64,000 nt of DNA from Chloroflexi bacterium bin20. GTDB taxonomy: Bacteria; Chloroflexota; Anaerolineae; Aggregatilineales; Phototrophicaceae. The DNA is taken from contig MPMG01000007.1 in the NCBI GenBank assembly GCA_002238485.1, forward strand, positions 99,940 to 163,939, given 5' to 3'. The notes under the pieces are model-generated. The model did no database searches, was not told the origin of the DNA, and saw only the letters and a list, made by a program, of their open reading frames with translations. Shown piece after piece: positions 16,263 to 24,560 of this stretch. The number at the start of each line of letters is the position of its first letter. Position 1 is the first letter of the stretch. The position numbers were made by a program, and so were the translations under genes.

Positions 16263-17618
16263 TCATCCCGCCGTTCTTGCTTCCAGGCGCATGGGCAAGC
16301 CATCGCGCGGGTACATGGTAATCAACGCCGCGGGCTTGATTTCTACGCCTTCGAGCAGCCGTAGCTGATAGCGCTGGGCGATCGCCGCCAGCAGCAAGTT
16401 GGCTTCCATGGTGGCAAAGCTGTTGCCAATGCAAATGCGCGGACCAGCGGCGAAAGGCACATAGGCATATTTGTGTCGGTTTTCGATCTCCGGGTCTGCC
16501 CAGCGTTCGGGCATGAAATCGTTGGGCTGCTTCCAGTGCTCGGGATGGCGATGCAGCAGGTAGATCATGACTTGGGCAGTGGTGCCGCGCGGCATGGGAT
16601 AACCGCAAACTTCTGTGTCTTCGCTGGCGGTGCGGCTGACCGACCAGACAGCTGGCATGAGGCGCAATGCTTCTTTGATCACCATGTCGGCATAGGGCAG
16701 GCTGCGCAGGTCTTCCAGCTTGGGCGCGCGTCCAGCCAGCACAGAATCCAGCTCGGCGTGCAGGTTGGCTTCGACCTCGGGATGCTGCGCCAACAGCCAC
16801 CAAGTCCAATTGAGCGTATTGGCAGTGGTTTCGTGCCCAGCCAGGAAGAGCGTAACCGCTTCGTCACGCGCTTGCAGGTCGGTCATGCGCTCGCCATCGG
16901 CATCTTCTGCCAGCAGCAGCATAGAAAGCAGGTCGCCACGGTCTTCGCCGGTTTTGCGCCGGTCGTTGATGAAGCCATAGACGATCTTGTTGAGCGCCTC
17001 GTTGGCGCGCCACGAACGCAGCCGCAGCGGCGTGGGAATCCAGTGCGGCAGGATGCTGGCGGTGTTGTTGGCTTGCTGCACAACCGCGACGGCTCTTTTG
17101 ACTTGGCTGACTGTGCTCGAGGCATCGGCGTCAAAGAGCGTGCGCGCCACAATGTTCAACGTCAATTCCATCATCTCATCATCGACATCGACAACCGCGC
17201 CATCATGCCAGCCCTCCAGGCGTTGCAACGTATAGTCGACCATGGTATCGGCGTAGGCATGGACGCGTATGGCATGAAAAGCCGGCGCCACCAAGCGTCG
17301 CTGTCGCTTCCAGAATTCGCCATTGCTGGTCACCAGTCCCTCGCCCATAAAACGCGCCAGCCCCGACTTCCTGCTGGTGTAGGCAGGTCCCTTGATGAAG
17401 ATCTTCGATTGACGCACAAATAGCTCATAAGCCATGTCGGGATTGGCAACCGAATAATTGTGCGTATCGCCAATCAGGTAATGCCAGACATCGCCATAGG
17501 TTTCCATCCAGCGCGTAACATAGCCCAAAGGGTCTTTGAAAAACTTGCGATAGAAGAGGTAATTCTGCCATTTGCCTTCGCCCATCTCGGTGGGACCTGG
17601 CGGGAATTCGCTGGGCAT
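16263..17618 (-). CDS. cytochrome P450
   Basis: The protein has 451 residues. I-helix AGHETTANT holds the oxygen-activating Thr. The K-helix ExxR is EALR, followed by the PERW segment (MPERWADPE). The heme-binding loop FAAGPRICIGN supplies the Cys thiolate. The N-terminus has no membrane anchor, so it is a soluble bacterial P450 close to the CYP110/CYP102 heme-domain type. Neither ferredoxin nor reductase is adjacent, so electrons come from elsewhere. The substrate is unknown. Confidence 0.95.
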   Translation of the reverse strand: MPSEFPPGPTEMGEGKWQNYLFYRKFFKDPLGYVTRWMETYGDVWHYLIGDTHNYSVANPDMAYELFVRQSKIFIKGPAYTSRKSGLARFMGEGLVTSNGEFWKRQRRLVAPAFHAIRVHAYADTMVDYTLQRLEGWHDGAVVDVDDEMMELTLNIVARTLFDADASSTVSQVKRAVAVVQQANNTASILPHWIPTPLRLRSWRANEALNKIVYGFINDRRKTGEDRGDLLSMLLLAEDADGERMTDLQARDEAVTLFLAGHETTANTLNWTWWLLAQHPEVEANLHAELDSVLAGRAPKLEDLRSLPYADMVIKEALRLMPAVWSVSRTASEDTEVCGYPMPRGTTAQVMIYLLHRHPEHWKQPNDFMPERWADPEIENRHKYAYVPFAAGPRICIGNSFATMEANLLLAAIAQRYQLRLLEGVEIKPAALITMYPRDGLPMRLEARTAG

Positions 17619-17760
17619 CTGCGCATCCTTGCTCCGTGTGCATACCCCGCATTATACACGAAGTCGCGCGGTCTTTGGGCGCGTGCTGCGACCTCTCGTT
17701 AATCTGGTCTCGAGAGAGATGTTACCTCTGCGCTTCAAACAGGCTTTGCGGTTCTCCCCT

Positions 17761-17797
17761 TCCGCCATTTGCCATCCGCAGGCGACTTCGGCATAAT
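17761..17797 (+). repeat. 37-bp direct repeat, left copy, carrying a sigma-A promoter
   Basis: Identical to 19473-19509. It contains TTGCCA (17769-17774), a 17-nt spacer and CATAAT (17792-17797), one base each from the TTGACA and TATAAT consensus. It drives the methyltransferase gene, whose start is 33 nt downstream. Confidence 0.85.
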
Positions 17798-17829
17798 GAT
17801 GATGATCAACACAAAGGGCTGGATTGCGC

Positions 17830-19446
17830 ATGAACAAGCTCTACTACGGTGACTGCCTGACGATTATGCGGGAGAAGATGACTCCCCAGAGCGTAGATAT
17901 CGTCTATCTTGACCCACCGTTCAATTCCAACGAAGACTACAACGCCATTTACAAGGATGAAACGGGACGCCCTTTGCCCGACCAGGTGGAGGCGTACACC
18001 GATACATGGGAACTGGATGAAGCGCGCGCTTGGACTATCCAACAAATGCCCGTGATTCTTAGTGAGCACGGAGTTAATGGACACAACGCCGATTTTCTCT
18101 CCACTCTTCTCAGCGGACTGAGCAGTACACTTCCTGATATGGCAGCATACCTGGCTTACATGACCGAGCGTCTGCTGTGGATTCGGCGAATGATGAAGCC
18201 CACTGCCGGTGTCTTCCTGCACTGTGACGACACAGCAAGCCACTACTTAAAAATCGTAATGGATGTGATCTTTGGCGCGCAGAATTACCGAAACGAGATC
18301 ACATGGAAACGGAGACAAGACCGGCATAACCTTGCCAGGAAGACTCTGGGGCGAACAGTTGACACGATCTTTTGGTACGGCATGTCGCCCGACCATAAGT
18401 ACAACGCGCAATACCTGCCTTACTCGCCAGAATATATCAGGTCCGCATACAGGCACACGGACAGTCGTGGCACTTACCGTCTTCTTCCTTGCACAAATGA
18501 GTCTGGCGGCAACAAGATCTACGAGTTCCGCGGTGTCAGTAGAGCCTGGCGATTCAAGCCATCCAGAATGCAAGAAATGTACGACGCAGATATGCTTGTT
18601 CAGGCGCGACCTGGTTCGCCGTTTCAATACAAGAAGTATCTGGACGATGCCAAAGGCATAAAGCTGGATAACTTGTGGGTCGATATTCCTGGCGCGCGTG
18701 GCAACGAGCGATTGGGCTACCCTACGCAAAAGCCAGTTGCATTGCTTGAACGCATCATAGAAGCAGGGAGCAATAAAGGAGACCTTGTCTTTGACCCTTT
18801 CTGTGGTTGCGCGACAACCATTGAAGCTGCGAGCAAACTGAACCGTCGCTGGATTGGAATCGACATCACGATCCACGCCATCAAGCGTGTGGCACGGCGA
18901 CGTCTGCAAGACCGATTGCATCTGACATTGGGCAAAGATTATGTTATTGAAGGCGTCCCGCAGAATTGGGAAGGCGCATTTGAACTATGGAATCAAGACA
19001 CCTACCAATTTCAGAAGTGGTGCGTGGAGCAGGTCGAAGGCTTTGTCAATGTCAAGAAGACTGCTGATGATGGAATCGATGGGCGCATCTACTTTGCGAT
19101 GCCCGGCGAGGCGGTCTTGCAGAGCATGGCGTTGGAAGTAAAAGGCGGCGAAAACCTAAGCATCAATCATGTGCGCCAAATGAAAAGTGTGTTGATGTTC
19201 GACAATGTGCAAATGGCAGGACTAATTACCTTGCGCGAGCCAGGCAAGCAACAGATGAAAAATTTCCGTCAGACGATGGCAATGGCAGGACATGTCGAGA
19301 TTGATGGCAAGGTCTACCCCCGCATTCAATTGCTAACAGTTGCCCAGATTCTGGACGGCGCACGATTTGCCATGCCCAGCCCCGCTGGACGCACGGCATC
19401 TGGTTATGATTCCGACCTGTGGAATGTGCCTCATAGCCAATCTTAG
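17830..19446 (+). CDS. DNA methyltransferase fused to a PD-(D/E)XK-like nuclease domain
   Basis: The protein has 538 residues. The methyltransferase part (about 1-370) is of the N6-adenine/N4-cytosine beta type. The catalytic motif DPPF (28-31) comes first and the SAM-binding FDPFCGCATT (about 320) comes later, with a target-recognition stretch between. The C-terminal 150 residues contain DDGIDGRIYF (about 411) and ALEVKGG (about 434), spaced like the active site of Mrr-type restriction nucleases. It may therefore methylate and cut in one polypeptide. AAAGGG lies 5 nt before an in-frame TTG at 17824 and 11 nt before the ATG, so either start is possible. GC is visibly lower than in its neighbours, and exact 37-bp direct repeats flank it. 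It is likely a transferred cassette. Confidence 0.85.
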   Translation: MNKLYYGDCLTIMREKMTPQSVDIVYLDPPFNSNEDYNAIYKDETGRPLPDQVEAYTDTWELDEARAWTIQQMPVILSEHGVNGHNADFLSTLLSGLSSTLPDMAAYLAYMTERLLWIRRMMKPTAGVFLHCDDTASHYLKIVMDVIFGAQNYRNEITWKRRQDRHNLARKTLGRTVDTIFWYGMSPDHKYNAQYLPYSPEYIRSAYRHTDSRGTYRLLPCTNESGGNKIYEFRGVSRAWRFKPSRMQEMYDADMLVQARPGSPFQYKKYLDDAKGIKLDNLWVDIPGARGNERLGYPTQKPVALLERIIEAGSNKGDLVFDPFCGCATTIEAASKLNRRWIGIDITIHAIKRVARRRLQDRLHLTLGKDYVIEGVPQNWEGAFELWNQDTYQFQKWCVEQVEGFVNVKKTADDGIDGRIYFAMPGEAVLQSMALEVKGGENLSINHVRQMKSVLMFDNVQMAGLITLREPGKQQMKNFRQTMAMAGHVEIDGKVYPRIQLLTVAQILDGARFAMPSPAGRTASGYDSDLWNVPHSQS

Positions 19447-19472
19447 TTGACGCCAAGAATTGCTCACTCCCA

Positions 19473-19509
19473 TCCGCCATTTGCCATCCGCAGGCGACTT
19501 CGGCATAAT
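19473..19509 (+). repeat. 37-bp direct repeat, right copy, promoter of the araB-like gene
   Basis: Exact copy of 17761-17797. TTGCCA, 17 nt, CATAAT. The -10 ends 35 nt before the ribulokinase ATG. This copy is probably the ancestral promoter of that gene. Confidence 0.85.
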
Positions 19510-19544
19510 CGCGCCAGCAATCCACTCAGCTGACAGGCGCGCGC

Positions 19545-21203
19545 ATGTATACAATCGGATTGGACTTTGGGACGCTTTCTGGACGAGCTGTACTGGTCGA
19601 CACGCGCGATGGCAGCGAGATCGCCGAGGCGGTATTCGATTATCCACATGGCGTCATGGACAGCCAGCTGCCCTCGGGCACAAAGCTGCCACCCGACTGG
19701 GCCCTGCAGCATCCGCAAGATTATATCGATGTCTTGGGCCACACAGTGCCGGCCGTGCTGCGACAAAGCGGCATCGACTCGGCCGATGTCGTGGGCATCG
19801 CCATTGACTTCACCGCCAGCACACCCATGCCCACCACCAGCGATGGCAGGCCCCTCTGCTATCTGCCCGAGCTGATTGACGAGCCGCATGCCTATATCAA
19901 GCTGTGGAAGCATCACGCCGCCCAGCGCCAGGCCGACCACATCAACGAAACCGCCCGCCAAATGGGCGAAAGCTGGCTGCCTCGTTATGGCGGCAAGATC
20001 TCTTCCGAATGGTTTTTCAGCAAGCTGCTGCAGATCTTGCAAGAGCGCCCGGATATCTATGCCAAAATCGACCGCTTTGTTGAAGCCGCCGATTGGGTCA
20101 TCTGGCAGCTGACCGGCACAGAAACGCGCAATACTTGCACAGCCGGCTACAAAGCCATGGTGCAAGATGGCGACTTCCCCAGCCGCGCTTATTTCAAAGC
20201 GCTGGACCCGGCTTTTGAACATGTCGTTGACGAAAAAGTCGGCCGCGAATTCGCCGAACTGGGCGACAAAGCTGGTGAATTGACTGCGCAGATGGCGGCG
20301 CTGACGGGCTTGCGAGCCGGCATTGCGGTGGCAGTTGCCAATGTAGACGCCCATGTTACCGCGCCGGCTGTCAAGGCGACCGACCCGGGCATCATGGTCA
20401 TGGTCATGGGCACATCCTGTTGCCACATCCTGTCTGGCACGCAGCTGCAAGTGGTGGACGGTATGTGCGGCGTGGTCAAAGGCGGCATCATCCCGGGCCT
20501 CTATGGCTACGAAGCCGGTCAAAGCGCTGTGGGCGACATCTTCGCCTGGTTTGTGGATCATGCTGTGCCGCCGGCGTATCACCGCGCGGCCGCGGATGCC
20601 AATCTCAATCTGCATGCCTACCTGGAGCGCGAAGCGGCGCAGCAAGCCGTTGGGCAGCATGGCTTGGTCGCTTTGGACTGGTGGAATGGCAACCGCAGCA
20701 CCCTGGTCGATGTCGACCTGACCGGTCTGATGCTGGGCATGAACCTGGCAACGCGCGCGCCCGACATTTATCGCGCCTTGATCGAAGCAACCGCTTATGG
20801 CACGCGCGAGATCATCGACGCCTTTGATGCGCAAGGTATCGATGTGAATCAATTGGTTGCGGCGGGCGGCTTGCCCGAGAAGAATGCGCTGCTCTGCCAG
20901 ATCTTTGCCGATGTGACGGGCCGTCCACTGAAGCTGGCGGGTTCTGCACAAGCGCCGGCGCTGGGCGCAGCCATGCACGCCGCTGTCGCCGCCGGCATCT
21001 ACCCCGATATTCATGCCGCCGCCGAGAAAATGGGCAAGCTCAAAGACCAGGTTGTAAAGCCAATCGCCGAAAACCAGCGCCAGTATGACAAGCTCTTCGC
21101 TGAATACAAGACGCTCTACGACTATTTTGGGCGCGGCGCAAACGATGTGATGAAGCGCCTGAAAGCTATCAAATATGCTGCCTTGGGCGAAAGCCAATCC
21201 TAG
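19545..21203 (+). CDS. araB: FGGY carbohydrate kinase, L-ribulokinase-like
   Basis: The protein has 552 residues. The N-terminus YTIGLDFGTLSGRAVLVD and the segment YPHGVMDSQLP are typical of ribulokinase rather than xylulokinase or glycerol kinase. Also present are VGIAIDFTASTPMP, a YGYEAGQSAVGDIFAW segment and the C-terminal GGLPEKNALLCQIFADV of the FGGY fold. It phosphorylates L-ribulose (or a related ketose) with ATP. No araA or araD is beside it. Because the rhamnose genes at 58-61 kb lack a kinase, this enzyme might have a wider role, which is speculation. Confidence 0.85.
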   Translation: MYTIGLDFGTLSGRAVLVDTRDGSEIAEAVFDYPHGVMDSQLPSGTKLPPDWALQHPQDYIDVLGHTVPAVLRQSGIDSADVVGIAIDFTASTPMPTTSDGRPLCYLPELIDEPHAYIKLWKHHAAQRQADHINETARQMGESWLPRYGGKISSEWFFSKLLQILQERPDIYAKIDRFVEAADWVIWQLTGTETRNTCTAGYKAMVQDGDFPSRAYFKALDPAFEHVVDEKVGREFAELGDKAGELTAQMAALTGLRAGIAVAVANVDAHVTAPAVKATDPGIMVMVMGTSCCHILSGTQLQVVDGMCGVVKGGIIPGLYGYEAGQSAVGDIFAWFVDHAVPPAYHRAAADANLNLHAYLEREAAQQAVGQHGLVALDWWNGNRSTLVDVDLTGLMLGMNLATRAPDIYRALIEATAYGTREIIDAFDAQGIDVNQLVAAGGLPEKNALLCQIFADVTGRPLKLAGSAQAPALGAAMHAAVAAGIYPDIHAAAEKMGKLKDQVVKPIAENQRQYDKLFAEYKTLYDYFGRGANDVMKRLKAIKYAALGESQS

Positions 21204-21431
21204 TAATAATGTACAAAGTTGCCGCTGGCGGCACACCACAGACTGGCGCCTGGACGCTGACAACTGCTTTTATCATGACGAATCCGCGAGCGAATTCCCG
21301 CGCCTTGTAAGAATTAACCAAAACAATGGCTGCAAATTGGGGTACTATTGTTCTACAGACTTCTTACAGACAGCCGTAGACTAGGCGCACATCGCATTTA
21401 GCAGCGACTGCGACCGCATGGAGGGCTGACC

Positions 21432-22841
21432 GTGAACAAAAGAAAGTTCGTCTACCGACTAATTTCCATATTCATCGGAGTAAGCATTCTCTACAGCTTC
21501 GGCTTTGGCACAATCGCACAAGACGATCCCCCCGCCGAAGAAGCCACCGCAGTCGAGACGGTTGAAATGACCGCTGGCGACGCCTACGCAAAGGCGGAAG
21601 AAGTACAAAACAACCTCGACCATGTCTGGATTTTGCTGGCGGGCTTCTTGGTCTTCTTCATGCAGGCCGGCTTTGCCATGCTGGAAGGTGGCATGATCCG
21701 CGAAACGGGTGTGGTTAACTCGCTTGCGGAAAACTTCATGGACGCCTGCGTCACCGGCATCGTCTTCTTCATCGTTGGCTTCGGCATCGCCTTTGGCAGC
21801 GCAGAAAGCAGCGGCTTCTTCCCTCAGGTAGAGCTGTTCCTGGGCGGCGCGACAGGGGCGGGCGAGGGAGATGGCTCGCTGTTTGTGAACTTCTTCTTCC
21901 AGTTCGCGTTTGCGGGCGCGGCGGCGACCATTGCCACGGGCGCCATGGCCGAGCGGACAAATTTCGTCGGCAAGCTGATCTACAGCGCGATCCTGGGCGC
22001 TGTCATCTATCCGGTGGTCGTATTCTGGACCTGGGGCGGTGGCTGGCTCACAGAGCAGGGCTTCGTTGATTTCGCTGGTTCGACCATCGTACACATGACC
22101 GGCGGCGTCGTGGCGCTTGTCGGCGCATATATGCTGGGTCCCCGCGCTGGACGAGTCTTCGGGCGTCCGCCAGCGGCATCCAACCTGGCGATCGCCGCTA
22201 TGGGCACATTCATCTTGTGGTTCGGCTGGTATGGCTTCAATGTCGGCTCAACGCTGGGCGCGGGCGATGTCAATCAACTCGGATTAGTCGCTGTGAATAC
22301 CACGCTGGCTGCCACGGCTGGCGCGCTTGGGGCGATGTTCCACACCTATTTCGTCACCAAGACCTGGAATGTCAGTTTTATCTTGAACGGCTCATTGGCA
22401 GGCCTGGTCGCCATTACCGCAGGCTGCGCATTTGTCACGCCGATAAGCGCAGTGATCATTGGCGCGCTGGCTGGCGTTGTCTTGGTCATCTCGATAGGCG
22501 TGGTCGAATCGCTGAAGATCGACGATGCGGTGGGCGCATTCTCGGTGCATGGCGCTTGCGGGGCATTCGGTACGCTGATGATCGGCATAGTCGGGTCTTC
22601 GGCTCTCGGCGCGCCGAGCCTCTTTGACGGCGGCTCACTGGATCTGCTGGGAGCTCAGGTTATAGGCGTGGTCGGCGTTGCCATTTGGGTTGGCGTCACC
22701 AGCTTTATCATGTTTGGCGTGCTGAACCGCCTGAATGTCCTGCATGTGGATCCAGAAGCCGATCGCATCGGCATTGATGCCTACGAACACCACGCATCGG
22801 TTTGGCCCAATGTGCTGCCCCTGCGTGAAGAGGACGAATAG
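21432..22841 (+). CDS. amt: ammonium transporter
   Basis: The protein has 469 residues with a GTG start behind GGAGGG. A hydrophobic leader (residues 8-28, probably a signal sequence) and an acidic linker precede eleven membrane segments. Amt hallmarks are present: the twin-His pore residues in STIVHMTGG and FSVHGACGAFG, the motif WILLAGFLVFFMQAGFAMLEGG (key part FMQAGFAMLE), and FGWYGFNVGS. No glnK gene follows, which is unusual for amt operons. The 228-nt gap upstream (21204-21431) contains an AT-rich stretch near 21310-21360 and no gene. Confidence 0.96.
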   Translation: MNKRKFVYRLISIFIGVSILYSFGFGTIAQDDPPAEEATAVETVEMTAGDAYAKAEEVQNNLDHVWILLAGFLVFFMQAGFAMLEGGMIRETGVVNSLAENFMDACVTGIVFFIVGFGIAFGSAESSGFFPQVELFLGGATGAGEGDGSLFVNFFFQFAFAGAAATIATGAMAERTNFVGKLIYSAILGAVIYPVVVFWTWGGGWLTEQGFVDFAGSTIVHMTGGVVALVGAYMLGPRAGRVFGRPPAASNLAIAAMGTFILWFGWYGFNVGSTLGAGDVNQLGLVAVNTTLAATAGALGAMFHTYFVTKTWNVSFILNGSLAGLVAITAGCAFVTPISAVIIGALAGVVLVISIGVVESLKIDDAVGAFSVHGACGAFGTLMIGIVGSSALGAPSLFDGGSLDLLGAQVIGVVGVAIWVGVTSFIMFGVLNRLNVLHVDPEADRIGIDAYEHHASVWPNVLPLREEDE

Positions 22842-22868
22842 TCCGCTGACGACAAATCAATATCCAGA

Positions 22869-22894
22869 GGCGATCCAAATGGGTCGCCTTTTTT
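22869..22894 (+). terminator. intrinsic terminator of amt
   Basis: Stem GGCGATCC/GGGTCGCC with AAAT loop followed by TTTTTTG, 28 nt after the amt stop. Confidence 0.85.
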
Positions 22895-22914
22895 GTTTTC
22901 CATTTTACGCATAA

Positions 22915-23364
22915 TTACAGGTAGTCGCTGTCCAGCCAGATGGTCACAGGACCATCGTTGTGAATTTCGACTTGCATATATGCGCCAAACACGCCCTGCT
23001 GAACAAGTTGCACGCCAGCCACGGCCAGGCAATCGGCAAAGTGGCGCACCAGCGGCTCAGCCAGTTCTGGTTGTGCGGCGGCGATGTAACTGGGCCGGCG
23101 GCCCCTTCGCGCATCGGCATAAAGCGTGAATTGCGATACCACCAGCGCGCCGCCACTCACATCCAGCAGCGACAGGTTCATCTTGCCCCCCGCATCGCTG
23201 AAGACGCGCAGGTTGGCTGTCTTCTCTGCCAGTCGCCGGGCGGTCTCTTCTGTGTCGTCCTTCGTCACGCCGACCAGGGCCACCAATCCAGGACCGATTG
23301 CGCCGTTCATCCTGCCATCGACGCTGACAGACGCGCTGCGGACTCGCTGCAAGAGGACACGCAT
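22915..23364 (-). CDS. dtd: D-aminoacyl-tRNA deacylase
   Basis: The protein has 149 residues, the full family length. Key motifs are SQFTLYAD (active-site loop, about 77-84) and NDGPVT (about 136-141, with the Gly-Pro that reads the chirality of the substrate). It removes D-amino acids (and Gly from tRNA-Ala) mischarged onto tRNA. It is the last gene of a small operon with the VOC protein and a 96-residue protein, and is convergent with amt. Confidence 0.95.
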   Translation of the reverse strand: MRVLLQRVRSASVSVDGRMNGAIGPGLVALVGVTKDDTEETARRLAEKTANLRVFSDAGGKMNLSLLDVSGGALVVSQFTLYADARRGRRPSYIAAAQPELAEPLVRHFADCLAVAGVQLVQQGVFGAYMQVEIHNDGPVTIWLDSDYL

Positions 23365-23380
23365 CGTGTTGGCCCTTTCT

Positions 23381-23671
23381 CTACGCGCGCTGGTTGAGAA
23401 TCTGCATCACGCGCAGCAGGAAGGCTTTGCAGCAAGTATCGACATGGTAGCGCAGGTCCATCTGCTCTGTCGCGCGGTCATATACGCCGCTGATGGTGAA
23501 CTTGGGTGCGCTGCCGTGTTCGCCGCAAATGACAGTCGCAAACTTGCGCCGCAGGGCATCGCCAGCCGAACGTCGCGTGCCGGCAAACATCAACTCCAGC
23601 TCGGTCGAATCCAGAAAGGCATCGGGCTGCTCGTCTCCCTCGGCGCGCAGGTCGAATACGATTTGCAGCAT
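23381..23671 (-). CDS. hypothetical protein, 96 residues
   Basis: I do not recognise this family. It is a mixed alpha/beta protein without signal or membrane segments. It has a CC pair near the C-terminus ([10 protein letters not shown]) and an [11 protein letters not shown] segment. It starts 1 nt after the stop of the VOC gene and ends 16 nt before dtd, so it is clearly part of that operon. Confidence 0.6.
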   Translation of the reverse strand: MLQIVFDLRAEGDEQPDAFLDSTELELMFAGTRRSAGDALRRKFATVICGEHGSAPKFTISGVYDRATEQMDLRYHVDTCCKAFLLRVMQILNQRA

Positions 23672-23672
23672 G

Positions 23673-24065
23673 TCAGTCGATCATCTTTTGGTGGCGCTGC
23701 ACAAGTTGAATGGTGTAGCCCCAGGGGTCGCGCAGAAATGCCAGTCTGTCGCCATTGGCTCGGTTGTTGATGTCGCCATCCAGCGCCGCGCCAGCCCCCA
23801 CCAGTTCTTCGCGTTTCGCCTCGATGTCATCGGCGGTGAAAGCCAGATGGAATGTTACGGGATGATGCTGAGCATAGTCGATCATGCTGCCATCCGCATC
23901 GCTGTAGATCTCGATCAGACTCTTGCCTGCGCTGTCGGCCAAGAAATGAATGTAGGGTGGTTCGTCAACAGCGCGGACGATCTGCATGTCGAGGTTGGCG
24001 ACATACCACTTCGCAAGCGCTTGCACATCGGGCACATTAAAGGCTATATGTTCCAATCGCATCAT
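23673..24065 (-). CDS. VOC family (glyoxalase-like) protein
   Basis: The protein has 130 residues, one vicinal-oxygen-chelate fold with paired beta-alpha-beta-beta-beta modules. His in LEHIAFNVPD, Glu in SLIEIYSD, His in VTFHLAFTADD, and a C-terminal FLRDPWGYTIQLVQR are placed as in metal-binding VOC proteins. Dual ATG codons start the ORF. The reaction is unknown (a dioxygenase, lyase or resistance protein). Confidence 0.82.
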   Translation of the reverse strand: MMRLEHIAFNVPDVQALAKWYVANLDMQIVRAVDEPPYIHFLADSAGKSLIEIYSDADGSMIDYAQHHPVTFHLAFTADDIEAKREELVGAGAALDGDINNRANGDRLAFLRDPWGYTIQLVQRHQKMID

Positions 24066-24094
24066 TGTCTCGCTTTCCGCCAGGTTGTCACAGT

Positions 24095-24271
24095 TTATTC
24101 CAATTCAAAGCCTTCGCCATCGGTTTCGAGCCGGTCGTCTTCGGTTTCATCGTCGATCTGCTGGCTGCGCAGCCAACTGACGCCCATCATGCCCAGGAAG
24201 GCAACGGCGATGCCCAGGAAGATGATCTCATCGTAGGCTCCCAGCGCGCCATGCGCCAATATCGGGGGCAT
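24095..24271 (-). CDS. small single-pass membrane protein, 58 residues
   Basis: An AGGA 7 nt before the ATG at 24271 supports this start. One hydrophobic helix (about residues 16-34, EIIFLGIAVAFLGMMGVSWL) is followed by a very acidic tail (DDETEDDRLETDGEG). It has no recognisable family. It is upstream of the VOC-dtd genes in the same direction, with a 29-nt gap, and has a TATAAT box before it. Confidence 0.5.
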   Translation of the reverse strand: MPPILAHGALGAYDEIIFLGIAVAFLGMMGVSWLRSQQIDDETEDDRLETDGEGFELE

Positions 24272-24303
24272 CTGCACATCCTGTTGCCGGGCGAATGCCG
24301 CAA

Positions 24304-24309
24304 ATTATA
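24304..24309 (-). promoter_or_regulatory. -10 element (TATAAT) upstream of the small membrane protein
   Basis: A perfect TATAAT on the minus strand, 33 nt before the ATG. Only GTGCAG is found as a weak -35 at 17 nt. Confidence 0.4.
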
Positions 24310-24373
24310 TGCGCAAAGCGCTCGTTCTGCACGGGGCGTCTCTCTTGGGAGTGTCGAATTCTCTGGTTAAAGA

Positions 24374-24411
24374 CACCCCCCTCGGTCCCCCCGAAAAGTC
24401 GGGGGCAGGCA
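24374..24411 (-). repeat. GACTTTTCG palindromic element, copy 4
   Basis: On the minus strand it reads CCTGCCCCCGACTTTTCG then GGGGGGACCGAGGGGGG. The flank AGGCAACGGCGCGC resembles that of copy 2. A degenerate half copy (GTCGGGGGGATGAGG) follows at about 24437. Confidence 0.65.
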
Positions 24412-24492
24412 ACGGCGCGCGCGGATTTCTACGCATGTCGGGGGGATGAGGAAAGCCCCACATACACGAAAATAGACACTCCCCCTCTCTTG

Positions 24493-24519
24493 CCTCTGTG
24501 TCTGCACTGTCCTCTGTGG
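24493..24519. repeat. CACAGAG dispersed repeat
   Basis: CCTCTGTGTCTGCACTGTCC then TCTGTGG. This is the inverse orientation of the copies at about 4810 and 8661. The 24278-24560 gap otherwise holds repeats only. Confidence 0.35.
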
Positions 24520-24560
24520 TTTAATCGTCGCGCAATCCCTCGAAGAAAGAGTCTTGTCCG

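Noticed and set aside
17651..17656. TATAAT on the minus strand upstream of the P450 gene as promoter
   Set aside because: A perfect -10 is present but no -35-like hexamer at 16-18 nt, so the support is too weak to list.
17798..19472. The methyltransferase cassette as an insertion sequence
   Set aside because: No transposase, no terminal inverted repeats, and the flanking repeat is too long (37 bp) and promoter-bearing for a normal target-site duplication.
19464..21263. Long antisense ORF of 599 residues opposite the ribulokinase
   Set aside because: It is the shadow of araB: low-complexity translation, no family resemblance and no ribosome binding site. The forward gene explains the stretch fully.
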